Below are positions 26,755-34,614 of a DNA stretch of 64,000 nt, one piece after another. Within the stretch, counting starts at the first letter, position 1; each line of letters starts with the position of its first letter. Location of the stretch: positions 1 through 64,000 of the forward strand of contig CAJWBQ010000019.1 of the NCBI GenBank assembly GCA_913020115.1, given 5' to 3'. The notes under the pieces were generated by a model, which saw only the letters and a program-made list of their open reading frames with translations, was not told the origin of the DNA and ran no database searches. This DNA is from an uncultured Cellvibrionales bacterium (GTDB taxonomy: Bacteria; Pseudomonadota; Gammaproteobacteria; Pseudomonadales; Cellvibrionaceae). The position numbers and the translations under genes are program-made.

Positions 26755-27192
26755 CTACCTGCTAGATTTCTCTGTATTCAAGGCTAAGGCTTTCCCCTGC
26801 CTTAGTTGCTTTGCAAGCCCCCAGGGATCGCGCTTCGCTTCCCCCACCAAACTCGCTGGCAAGTGAGTCTCATCGTCATACTCACAAGACCAAGCAAACA
26901 AACTCAACATAGTAGGCATAAGATCTAGACCCTTTTTGCTCAAGGCATAGATAAATTGTTTCTTGTTATCAGGGTCAACGCTCTTTTCAAGCATGCCGTG
27001 TTTTTCCAATTTACGCAGCCTGTCCGCAAGAATATTAGTAGATATCTTTTCCGACGAATGCAACAAGGCCGTATAACTACTTTTGTTGCGAAACATCAAA
27101 TCCCGCAAGATAAGAAAGGTCCATTTATCACCAATAATCTCAGCCGCATAGCGTATTGGGCAACCGTTCCACTTCGATTCTTCAAATTTCAT
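26755..27192 (-). CDS. HxlR-family transcriptional regulator
   Basis: The 145-residue protein begins MKFEESKWNGCPIRYAAEII and has the HxlR winged-helix core GDKWTFLILRDLMF ... LADRLRKLEKHGMLEK. The Cys near residue 11 (NGCPI) is the position that senses electrophiles or aldehydes in some family members, such as HypR and YodB. It is divergent from the molybdopterin oxidoreductase across a 240-base gap that carries a 25-bp inverted repeat. Control of that enzyme in response to a reactive compound is a reasonable inference. The C-terminal 40 residues are longer than in minimal family members. Confidence 0.92.
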   Translation of the reverse strand: MKFEESKWNGCPIRYAAEIIGDKWTFLILRDLMFRNKSSYTALLHSSEKISTNILADRLRKLEKHGMLEKSVDPDNKKQFIYALSKKGLDLMPTMLSLFAWSCEYDDETHLPASLVGEAKRDPWGLAKQLRQGKALALNTEKSSR

Positions 27193-27265
27193 TCGCTAGG
27201 CACCTGTGAGGTAGTTCTACCCACAATAAGAAATGAGCTTGCATATTACAAGCTTTATCAGGCTG

Positions 27266-27290
27266 TAATTACTTGGATAAAAAGTGATTA
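27266..27290. promoter_or_regulatory. Inverted repeat, candidate HxlR operator
   Basis: TAATTACTT (27266-27274) and AAGTGATTA (27282-27290) form a 9-bp inverted repeat with one mismatch and a 7-base centre, between the divergent HxlR and molybdoenzyme genes. Confidence 0.5.
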
Positions 27291-27432
27291 TAGACCGGCA
27301 ATAGAAGCTCATAAGTACTGCTTATAGGGCGGGATCACCAAATAAAATAAGCCTGACTCTCTCCCCGTGATAAATTACAGGAATAATATAAGTGGCCTAT
27401 TTTGCCCCCGAGAGACAGAGAGAGAGAACTCC

Positions 27433-29553
27433 ATGAACGCAGAAGTTAAAACAAGCTATCGCGCCTGCCATCTATGTGAGGCCATTTGTGGTCTGGAAAT
27501 TAAAACGCAGGGTGAGCAAGTGCTGTCGATCAAAGGTGACAAAAACGACCCACTGAGCCGCGGTCACATATGTGCCAAGGCCTCCGCACTGCAGGATTTT
27601 CATTTTGATCCAGACCGGCTAAAACATCCAGTGAAGCGAGTGGGTGATAAGTGGGAGCGCATTAGTTGGGACGAAGCCTACAAAACGGTGGCAGAGAATT
27701 TGGTGTCGGTACAGGCAAAAAGTGGCGTCAATGCCGTAGCGTTTTACGCAGGCAACCCAAATGTTCACAACTACGGCAGCCTCACTCACGGCAGCATTTT
27801 GCGTAAACTATTAAAAACTAAAAATAATTTTTCGGCGACGTCTCTCGATCAGCTGCCCCACCACTTGGTGTCCTATTCCATGTATGGACACCAGTCGATG
27901 CTGCCTATTCCCGATATAGACCGCACACAGTATATGCTCGTGATTGGCGCCAACCCTCTGGCCTCAAACGGCAGCATCATGACCGTGCCCGACGTCACCA
28001 AACGACTTAAAGCGATTCAGAAACGTGGCGGTCGATTTGTAGTGATTGACCCAAGAAAAACTGAGACGGCCGACATTGCCGATACCCACCACTTCATTCG
28101 CCCCGGCAGCGACGCGTTCCTGCTGATGGCTATGATTCATACCCTCTTTGCCGAAAACCTTGTGAACACTGGCCACCTTGGCGATTTACTGGAAGGTCTG
28201 GATGATGTCGAAAACACAGCGGTAGGCTTTACACCAGAACTGGCCGAGCAACAAACCGGTATTAAGGCCGAAGACATTCGTCAAATGGCTCGCGACATGG
28301 CGCAAACTGAAGGCGCGGTGTGTTACGGACGCATGGGGGTTTCCACCCAAGCCTTTGGCACTCTTTGCCAGTGGGCCATTCAAATTATTAATATTTTAAG
28401 CAACTCTTTAGATGTGCATGGCGGCGCAATGGTTACCGCTCCGGCATTTGGTTTCGTAAAACCTGGAGAGAATGGCGCTGGCCATTTTGCCCGCTGGCAC
28501 AGCCGAGTGAGTGCTCAACCCGAATTCAGTGGCGAGTTCCCCAGCAGCGTGCTGGCGGAAGAGATTCTCACCGAGGGTGAAGGCCAAATTCGCGCGCTCA
28601 TTACCATGGCGGGTAACCCTGTGTTGTCGGCCCCCAACGGTCGCAGTATGGACAGCGCCTTAAGTGATTTGGACTTCATGGTATCGGTAGATCTCTACAT
28701 CAACGAAACCACTCGTCACGCCAATATCATCTTGCCACCAACCGGCGCATTAGAGCACGACCACTACGATTTGGCCTTCCACCGTTTGGCAGTACACAAC
28801 ACCACCCGTTATAACGCACCCCTCTTTAAAGCCCAGGAAGACACCCGCCACGACTGGCAAATTCTGAACGGTTTGGGACAAGAAATTGCCGATTTGAAAA
28901 AGGTAGACTTCAAGCCCTCACCGTCACCCGACAAATTAATTGATATGGGAATTCAGGGCGGTGTGTACGGTGAAGCCGCCGGCCACGAACTTGCCTTAAC
29001 ATTAGACAAAATTAAAGAACACCCACACGGACTGGACCTTGGCCCGCTGGAACCTTCGCTGACTAAACGCCTTTGCACCAGCTCGGGGCGTATTGAATTA
29101 ATGGCCGACTATATTGAACCTGATATTACGCGCCTCAGAAACACCGATGCGAAGCCTACGGAAGGTGAACTGCTGCTTATTGGCCGTCGCCATGTGCGCA
29201 GCAACAACTCTTGGATGCACAACTATCAACGCCTGGTTAAAGGCAAGCCGCGCTGGCAGCTTCTCATGCACCCAAAAGATTTAGCGGATCGAAAGCTTGA
29301 GGATAATGCGCAGGTCACCATTCAGTCGCGAGTGGGTGAAGTAAGCACCACGGTATGTGCGAGCCACGATGTGATGCAAGGTGTAGTCAGTTTGCCTCAC
29401 GGCTGGGGTCACAAGCGCGAAGGGGTGCAAATGAATATTGCCGCCCAACAAGAGGGCGTGAGCTGCAATGATTTAACCGACGATAAATATATTGATGAAG
29501 TCAGTGGCAACGCTGCATTTAACGGCGTGCCGGTGAAAATTTTCGCTGCATAA
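27433..29553 (+). CDS. Molybdopterin oxidoreductase, formate dehydrogenase-like
   Basis: The 706-residue protein has an N-terminal [4Fe-4S] ligand set C12-x2-C15-x3-C19-x27-C47 (ACHLCEAICGLEI ... GHICAKA), then the molybdopterin oxidoreductase domains and a C-terminal dinucleotide-binding domain (RHVRSNNSWMHNYQ, LPHGWGHKREG). This is the layout of single-subunit, cytosolic bis-MGD enzymes in the formate dehydrogenase/nitrate reductase group. No Tat signal is present and no selenocysteine codon is seen. The true substrate is uncertain, since many such proteins are labelled formate dehydrogenase without proof. The ATG at 27433 follows a GAGAGAGAG site; the longer frame is less likely. Regulation by the divergent HxlR gene is probable. 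Confidence 0.9.
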   Translation: MNAEVKTSYRACHLCEAICGLEIKTQGEQVLSIKGDKNDPLSRGHICAKASALQDFHFDPDRLKHPVKRVGDKWERISWDEAYKTVAENLVSVQAKSGVNAVAFYAGNPNVHNYGSLTHGSILRKLLKTKNNFSATSLDQLPHHLVSYSMYGHQSMLPIPDIDRTQYMLVIGANPLASNGSIMTVPDVTKRLKAIQKRGGRFVVIDPRKTETADIADTHHFIRPGSDAFLLMAMIHTLFAENLVNTGHLGDLLEGLDDVENTAVGFTPELAEQQTGIKAEDIRQMARDMAQTEGAVCYGRMGVSTQAFGTLCQWAIQIINILSNSLDVHGGAMVTAPAFGFVKPGENGAGHFARWHSRVSAQPEFSGEFPSSVLAEEILTEGEGQIRALITMAGNPVLSAPNGRSMDSALSDLDFMVSVDLYINETTRHANIILPPTGALEHDHYDLAFHRLAVHNTTRYNAPLFKAQEDTRHDWQILNGLGQEIADLKKVDFKPSPSPDKLIDMGIQGGVYGEAAGHELALTLDKIKEHPHGLDLGPLEPSLTKRLCTSSGRIELMADYIEPDITRLRNTDAKPTEGELLLIGRRHVRSNNSWMHNYQRLVKGKPRWQLLMHPKDLADRKLEDNAQVTIQSRVGEVSTTVCASHDVMQGVVSLPHGWGHKREGVQMNIAAQQEGVSCNDLTDDKYIDEVSGNAAFNGVPVKIFAA

Positions 29554-29558
29554 AACCC

Positions 29559-29596
29559 TGCTCCTCGCCGCGTGAATTTAGACCTGGCGAGGAGCA
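29559..29596. terminator. Hairpin between convergent molybdoenzyme and rhodanese genes
   Basis: TGCTCCTCGCC and GGCGAGGAGCA form a perfect 11-bp stem with a 16-base loop, located directly between the two convergent stop codons. There is no T run. Confidence 0.55.
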
Positions 29597-29602
29597 CTTA
29601 GC

Positions 29603-29989
29603 TCAAGGCATTTGCACTTCCAAACCCAATTCCAACCAACGACGAAAACCTCCGTCCATTGATGTTACGTTGCTGTAGCCCATCTTCTGAATACTGTCGG
29701 CGGCCATTGCTGAACGGAAGCCCCCTCCGCAATAGAGCACTAAGCAAACGTCCTTATTCGGATAGGCTGTTTCAATATCGCGTTCAATAACGCCTTTGCC
29801 AAGATGAATAGCCTGCGGTGCGTGACCATTACTCCATTCGCCGTCTTCCCGAACGTCAACCAGCACCATTGTTTTGTGCTCAGACTTCCATAACAGATAG
29901 TCTTCAATAGAGCACTCAGTAACCGCGCCCTTAATACCATTCACCAAATTCAAAAATTCCGGATTATGATCCAACTCCACTCCCTCCAA
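29603..29989 (-). CDS. Rhodanese-like sulfurtransferase
   Basis: The 128-residue single-domain rhodanese has VLVDVREDGEW with the CH2A-type motif, and the active-site loop C87-GGGFRS-93, where Cys87 would carry the persulfide. DGGFRRWL near the end closes the domain. There is no signal peptide, so it acts in the cytosol. Such proteins move sulfur for thiosulfate metabolism, or for tRNA or cofactor thiolation. It lies convergent to the molybdoenzyme; molybdopterin enzymes need sulfur transfer to be matured, but a link here is only a guess. Confidence 0.92.
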   Translation of the reverse strand: MEGVELDHNPEFLNLVNGIKGAVTECSIEDYLLWKSEHKTMVLVDVREDGEWSNGHAPQAIHLGKGVIERDIETAYPNKDVCLVLYCGGGFRSAMAADSIQKMGYSNVTSMDGGFRRWLELGLEVQMP

Positions 29990-30193
29990 GTTTAACTTCT
30001 AGTATTTCTTAGTATGACGCTTAAGTGCCCAAGAATAGGCATATTCAACACTCCAGCGGTTCACAAACTCGCACTGCCTATTCTTTGCTGCGTTTATCTT
30101 AATTGGGACTATAGTAGCAATATATAAATTGCTAGGCCAAACCAACAAAGAACACCGCAGACAACCCAGCTCTGCGCTGAAGGAACTCAAAAA

Positions 30194-32320
30194 GTGACTG
30201 TAACAAGCAAAAACTATCGCCTACTTGGTGTATGCACCCTAATATCTAGTCTTTATGGGGCTGCGCTGCCTACCTTGGCTGAAACTACCAGCATGCACGT
30301 ATCCATTGTGGGTAAACGAGTACTTTATCAGGCACAGTATTTTCAGCGTTATGCCCCCCAAACTGCCAGCGATATGGTGACGCAGGTTCCCGGATTTACT
30401 CTTGTCGGGGCAGACGGCAACAACAATGACGATGAAGTGCGTGGCCTAGGCCAAGGCAATGGCAATTTACTGCTCAATGGCAAGCGAGCCAGTACTAAGG
30501 ACAGTAGTCCGCTTGAGCTCTTAAGCCGAATTCCCGCCGAAAACATAACTCGAATTGAAATTTTAACCCAAGGCTCTACTGAGCTTGCCGGGCAATCCGG
30601 ACAAATTGTTAATGTCGTCTACAAAGAGAGCGACCAAATTGCGGGCACCTGGGGCGCTACGGCACACACAACAGAAGAAGGTGTCACAAACCTAATATTA
30701 GAGTCTTCCGTTGCAGGGAAAGTGAATGCCTTTGGCTACACCGCCAACATCAAACGCTATGGCGACGAATTCCCTCAAGCGGGACTAGAGAATGCCTACG
30801 ATGGCGACGGCCAGTTGTGGCAAGTACGCAGCGAATATACGAGCTTCTTTAACCATGGAGTAGACCTCGCGCTTGGCCTGTCATGGGGAAATGATACTCA
30901 TAGCGCGAATCTAAATTTGTCAGCCTCAACTGAAGATGCAAAGTTCTACAGCGTTTCCGATCAATACGACCCAGCCTTGGAACCCGGGCGGAAACGAATA
31001 AGCGACCTGGTCGCCAATGTGAGCTATCAAAGCCCAGAGGAGATAAACAGTTTCGAGATAGGCGGTGATTACACCATGCCTTTTTATCAAGGCACTTTGA
31101 AGTTTATCGGCTTAAGCCGATCTACAGATGACCAGGATGACAGTTATTTCGCGAGCATTTCAGCAAACGAGGACAACTATTACTTCAATTCATTCTCTCG
31201 GCCCGAGGGCACCGAGAATGTTTTACGCACACTCTATACCTTTCAAACCGCCGAGGACCACACCGTAGAATTGGCCTTTGAGGGCGTCAAGAATACCCTA
31301 GATACCGAGGCCTTTTTTGAAGAAAGTCACGGCCAAGGTTTCGAGAATGTGGACATTCCAGGCAGTAATGTAAACGTGAGTGAAACCCGCGCGGAAATCA
31401 GTGCGCAATATTCCAGACCACTGAATGATCGCTGGGCCTTGCAATCGATGGTGGCTAGCGAATATTCAAAACTATCTGTAGCCGGTGATACTCTGCCACG
31501 CTCCGAGTCGTTTGTACGCTACAAGGGTTTTGCCGCTGTGAATGGCGACATCTCGGAAAACGCCCTAATCCGCGCCAGGCTCGAACGCTCTGTAGGGCAA
31601 TTGCAATTCAGCGACTTCGCCAGCTCTACGAATCTTGACGAAGGCACTCAAGACGGCGGCAATACAGGACTTGTTCCAGACCAAACCTGGCGTGCAGAAC
31701 TGGCCTATGAGCGAAAACTCTGGGACACAGATATTGTTACTCTTACCGCATTTGTTGAACAGGTAGACGACTTCATCACCTACATTCCACTGGGAAACGG
31801 CACGGAGGGGCGAGGCAACATCGACCAGCTGGACACAATCGGCCTTGAGGTTTCGGGCACCTTTGCCCTAGGTAAGGTAGGTATTCCGGGTGCCAAACTC
31901 GATTTTTTTGGCAAGCTGAAAAAACACGAATTTGAAGACCCGGTGACAGGTGAAGAGCTGCGCTTCCGTCAGAACAGTCATCCCGCGGTTCACTACCGAC
32001 TGACTTTCCGCCAAGATCTGCCCAATAGCGCTATTGCTTGGGGGTTTAAGCTGGAGGACAGGAGCGATAACACGCAATATCGCCTAAAACAGATCAGTAA
32101 ATTTGGACATGCCTTCCCCCAATCTCACGTGTTTTTTATTGAACACAAAGATATCGCGGGAATGACGCTTAAGGTTGAAGGCGAGGATTTGCTGGGTTTC
32201 ACATGGGAGAATGAACGTATTTTCTACGAAGACGACAGAAATGGTGCAATAAGCGGCCGGGAAACCAACCGACGCCATTCTGATTGGGTAATTCGAGCCA
32301 GTTTAAGCGGTACGTTTTAA
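30194..32320 (+). CDS. TonB-dependent receptor-like outer-membrane protein
   Basis: The 708-residue protein starts at a GTG (30194) with AAGGAACTC ten bases before it; no suitable ATG lies nearby. The first 30 residues form a signal peptide ending near TLAETT. A plug domain follows (ASDMVTQVPGFTLVG, GNLLLNGKR, ITRIEILTQGST), and then a barrel ending VIRASLSGTF with the usual terminal Phe. The plug opens almost directly after the signal peptide and I see no clear TonB box, which is unusual. The substrate is unknown. It is transcribed alone, with the HisA homologue 123 bases downstream on the same strand. Confidence 0.88.
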   Translation: MTVTSKNYRLLGVCTLISSLYGAALPTLAETTSMHVSIVGKRVLYQAQYFQRYAPQTASDMVTQVPGFTLVGADGNNNDDEVRGLGQGNGNLLLNGKRASTKDSSPLELLSRIPAENITRIEILTQGSTELAGQSGQIVNVVYKESDQIAGTWGATAHTTEEGVTNLILESSVAGKVNAFGYTANIKRYGDEFPQAGLENAYDGDGQLWQVRSEYTSFFNHGVDLALGLSWGNDTHSANLNLSASTEDAKFYSVSDQYDPALEPGRKRISDLVANVSYQSPEEINSFEIGGDYTMPFYQGTLKFIGLSRSTDDQDDSYFASISANEDNYYFNSFSRPEGTENVLRTLYTFQTAEDHTVELAFEGVKNTLDTEAFFEESHGQGFENVDIPGSNVNVSETRAEISAQYSRPLNDRWALQSMVASEYSKLSVAGDTLPRSESFVRYKGFAAVNGDISENALIRARLERSVGQLQFSDFASSTNLDEGTQDGGNTGLVPDQTWRAELAYERKLWDTDIVTLTAFVEQVDDFITYIPLGNGTEGRGNIDQLDTIGLEVSGTFALGKVGIPGAKLDFFGKLKKHEFEDPVTGEELRFRQNSHPAVHYRLTFRQDLPNSAIAWGFKLEDRSDNTQYRLKQISKFGHAFPQSHVFFIEHKDIAGMTLKVEGEDLLGFTWENERIFYEDDRNGAISGRETNRRHSDWVIRASLSGTF

Positions 32321-32443
32321 GGCATCAGGTACTCAATCAGCATGGGAGCCAAACAAAGTAGCGAATTCCCTTAAGGATGAATATAATCCACTGTTTTCAC
32401 GGGGCCGATAAACTGTCGCTCCGTCTTTGACTTGGAGCTCACC

Positions 32444-33205
32444 TTGACCCTTTTTCGACCCTGCATAGATCTTCACCAAGGCCAAGTTAAGCAAATTGTG
32501 GGCGGCAGTCTCAACGATGAAGGCGCCGACACAAATTATGTGAGCCCCTATGATGCGGCTTACTATGCGGATATGTACTGCCGTCACAACTTAACCGGCG
32601 GGCACGTGATTGCGCTAGGGCCAGGCAATAAAGGCGCAGCCTTACAAGCTCTTAAAGCTTGGCCCAATGGGCTGCAATTTGGTGGCGGTGTAAATCGAGA
32701 AAACGCCACCGAGTTTTTGCAGGCAGGCGCCTCTCAGGTCATCGTTACCTCCTACTTATTTGAAAACGGCGAGTTCAGCTGGTCGCGTCTTGAGCAGATT
32801 AAACAAGAAACTGGTGAGGACAAACTGGTATTAGACCTCAGTTGTCGGCGCACAGAAAGCGGCTGGAACATCGCCACAAATCGCTGGCAAACTCTAAGCA
32901 ACACTCCCATTAACGCAGAGACATTGACCGAGCTGAGTGCACATTGCAGTGAGTTTTTAATTCATGCTGCGGATGTTGAAGGCCTACAAGGCGGTATTGA
33001 TGGCGAGCTGGTTGAACTGCTTGGCAAACATTGCCCAATTCCAGTGACTTATGCCGGCGGCGCCCGTTCACTAGAAGACCTAGAACGAGTCAGTTCCCTT
33101 TCTGGCGGTAAGGTAGACCTTACTATTGGCAGCGCACTGGATATTTTCGGTGGAAAAGGCGTGAGCCTAGCCGAATGCATAAAGTGGAATGAGAAAGCCA
33201 GATAA
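32444..33205 (+). CDS. hisA: HisA-like isomerase of the eukaryotic (HIS6) type
   Basis: This 253-residue TIM-barrel protein matches yeast HIS6 far better than the usual bacterial HisA: RPCIDLHQGQVKQIVGG, NYVSPYDAAYYA, GGHVIALGPGN, VIVTSYLF, LVLDLSCRRT, EFLIHAADVEGLQGGID and LTIGSALDIFGG. The enzyme isomerises ProFAR to PRFAR in histidine synthesis, with the catalytic Asp in CIDLH (residue 9). I start at the TTG at 32444 because GGAG lies six bases before it and the protein then begins MTLFRPCIDL; another TTG at 32432 is in frame but has no such site. No other his gene is in the window. Whether it replaces or supplements a standard HisA cannot be judged here. Confidence 0.9.
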   Translation: MTLFRPCIDLHQGQVKQIVGGSLNDEGADTNYVSPYDAAYYADMYCRHNLTGGHVIALGPGNKGAALQALKAWPNGLQFGGGVNRENATEFLQAGASQVIVTSYLFENGEFSWSRLEQIKQETGEDKLVLDLSCRRTESGWNIATNRWQTLSNTPINAETLTELSAHCSEFLIHAADVEGLQGGIDGELVELLGKHCPIPVTYAGGARSLEDLERVSSLSGGKVDLTIGSALDIFGGKGVSLAECIKWNEKAR

Positions 33206-33291
33206 GCCCAGACGCACAACTCGAAGCTCACTGTCAAAACAAAAATACCCTGACTAAACTCGAGCTGTGCGACTCTGCTGAACCTAAAATT

Positions 33292-33357
33292 CAACAAAAA
33301 TTCAACAAAACCTCAATAAAACTTCAGCAAAGCCTTAACAAAGCCTCGGCAAAGCTA
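33292..33357. repeat. Six degenerate 11-bp tandem repeats, helically phased
   Basis: Units such as CAACAAAAATT, CAACAAAACCT, CAATAAAACTT, CAGCAAAGCCT, TAACAAAGCCT and CGGCAAAGCTA follow each other with an exact 11-base period; a weaker seventh copy may precede at 33281. Each unit has an A tract in the same phase. The array lies between the convergent hisA-like and yceI genes. Confidence 0.8.
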
Positions 33358-33379
33358 TCTGTTCTTGATGGTTCAGTGA

Positions 33380-33955
33380 CTACTGCTTAACACCTTCGAT
33401 ATTCAATTCTAACTCTACAGTTGTAGAGCTCGGCCCTAAGTCGTAATCAATGCCGTAATCCGACAACTTTAAAGTAGTCGTGCCGCTGAAACCGGCGCGA
33501 TAACTACCCCATGGATCATCGCCTTCGCCAATTTTTTGCACGGGAATTGAGATGATGTTTTTAACGCCGTGCAGCTCTAAAGTTCCCGTCATAACACCCG
33601 ACATCGCGTCGGCGGCAACATACTTCGTACTTGTAAAGCTCGCAGTAGGGTATTTACTCACATTCAGAAAATCTTCGCCTTTCAGATGCTTATCACGCTC
33701 AGCGTGATTGGAATCTAGGCTGGCAGTCTGAATAACAACCTTTACTGTGGATCCAGACTGTTTTTTCGCATCATAGCTAAATCCACCTTCGAAGGTATTG
33801 AAGCGACCAGCGATGAAGCTATAACCTAAGTGATTGATTTTGAAATTGATAGACGCATGCGCACCCTCAACATCAATCTGATAATCAGCGGCGTTTGCCG
33901 TAACAGACAAAAATGTGGCGGCGGTTAAGGCGCCGGCCAATAATAAACGTTTCAT
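33380..33955 (-). CDS. YceI-family periplasmic protein
   Basis: The 191-residue protein has a signal peptide (MKRLLLAGALTAATFLSVTA, cleavage near ANAAD) and a YceI lipocalin-like barrel: YQIDVEGAHASINFKINHLG, FNTFEGGFSYD, ERDKHLKGEDFLNVSKYP and GTLELHGVKNI. YceI proteins are periplasmic and bind isoprenoid or amphiphilic ligands; expression is often linked to pH or oxidative stress. It lies downstream of a cytochrome b561 gene on the same strand, a pairing that is common in proteobacteria. The 91-base gap between them holds a 13-bp tandem repeat. Confidence 0.95.
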   Translation of the reverse strand: MKRLLLAGALTAATFLSVTANAADYQIDVEGAHASINFKINHLGYSFIAGRFNTFEGGFSYDAKKQSGSTVKVVIQTASLDSNHAERDKHLKGEDFLNVSKYPTASFTSTKYVAADAMSGVMTGTLELHGVKNIISIPVQKIGEGDDPWGSYRAGFSGTTTLKLSDYGIDYDLGPSSTTVELELNIEGVKQ

Positions 33956-33997
33956 AAAATATCCTCTCTAAAATTAATGTTGGTTTAATAGTTTTTC

Positions 33998-34036
33998 ATT
34001 GGTACTGCTAATTGGTACTGCTAATTGGTACTGCTA
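33998..34036. repeat. Three perfect 13-bp tandem repeats
   Basis: ATTGGTACTGCTA occurs three times head to tail without a mismatch, in the gap between the cytochrome b561 and yceI genes. Copy number could change by slippage. Confidence 0.95.
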
Positions 34037-34046
34037 AATGCCGAAG

Positions 34047-34589
34047 CTAATGACTTTTCAGTATCCGCCCCAAACCATTGTCTTTATTAATAAATTGATG
34101 CTTGATCGCAGCCAATGCATGCACGGCGACCATAGAAATCAATAACCAAGCCAAAACCTCATGCAATTCCCCCACTATATCTTCCTGATTGTCTATACCC
34201 CACGGAAGCGCTGGCACGCTTATCAGCTCAAACACTGCAATAGCGCGACCATCTGCGGTAGAGATGAGATAACCGCTGACCATCAAAATCAACAACAGAG
34301 CATACAGGCCTATGTGCATATAATGAGCCGACAATTTCTCCCACCGTGGGCCGGGCAAATCCGCGGGAGATGGGTTAATGAACCTCCAGAAAACTCTGAA
34401 AATCAGTGTAAACAAAGTCACTAGACCAAGGCTTTTGTGCAAATCAAGCGAGCCTTTATACCAGGCGTCATAATACGTCAGCTCCACCATATAAAGGCCC
34501 AAACCGAATAAAAAGAATATCAGTAAAGCCATGATCCAATGGAGCGCAATACTCACCCAGCCATAGCTTGTTGCACTGTTTTTTAACAT
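34047..34589 (-). CDS. Cytochrome b561, YceI partner
   Basis: The 180-residue protein has four membrane helices and the b561 (CybB) pattern: GWVSIALHWIMALLIF with a haem-binding His17, LDLHKSLGLVTLF, YLISTADGRAI, and LHEVLAWLLISMVAVHALAA with two further histidines. Such proteins carry two haems b and pass electrons from the quinone pool to periplasmic partners, in E. coli superoxide among others. Directly downstream is yceI, an arrangement seen in many proteobacteria. A second b561 gene lies at 45733. Confidence 0.94.
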   Translation of the reverse strand: MLKNSATSYGWVSIALHWIMALLIFFLFGLGLYMVELTYYDAWYKGSLDLHKSLGLVTLFTLIFRVFWRFINPSPADLPGPRWEKLSAHYMHIGLYALLLILMVSGYLISTADGRAIAVFELISVPALPWGIDNQEDIVGELHEVLAWLLISMVAVHALAAIKHQFINKDNGLGRILKSH

Positions 34590-34614
34590 AGTTTCAGCAA
34601 CTTATCGTGTACAG

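Noticed and set aside
33998-34036. Short repeats considered as a CRISPR array
   Set aside because: The units are directly joined with no spacers and are only 13 bp long.
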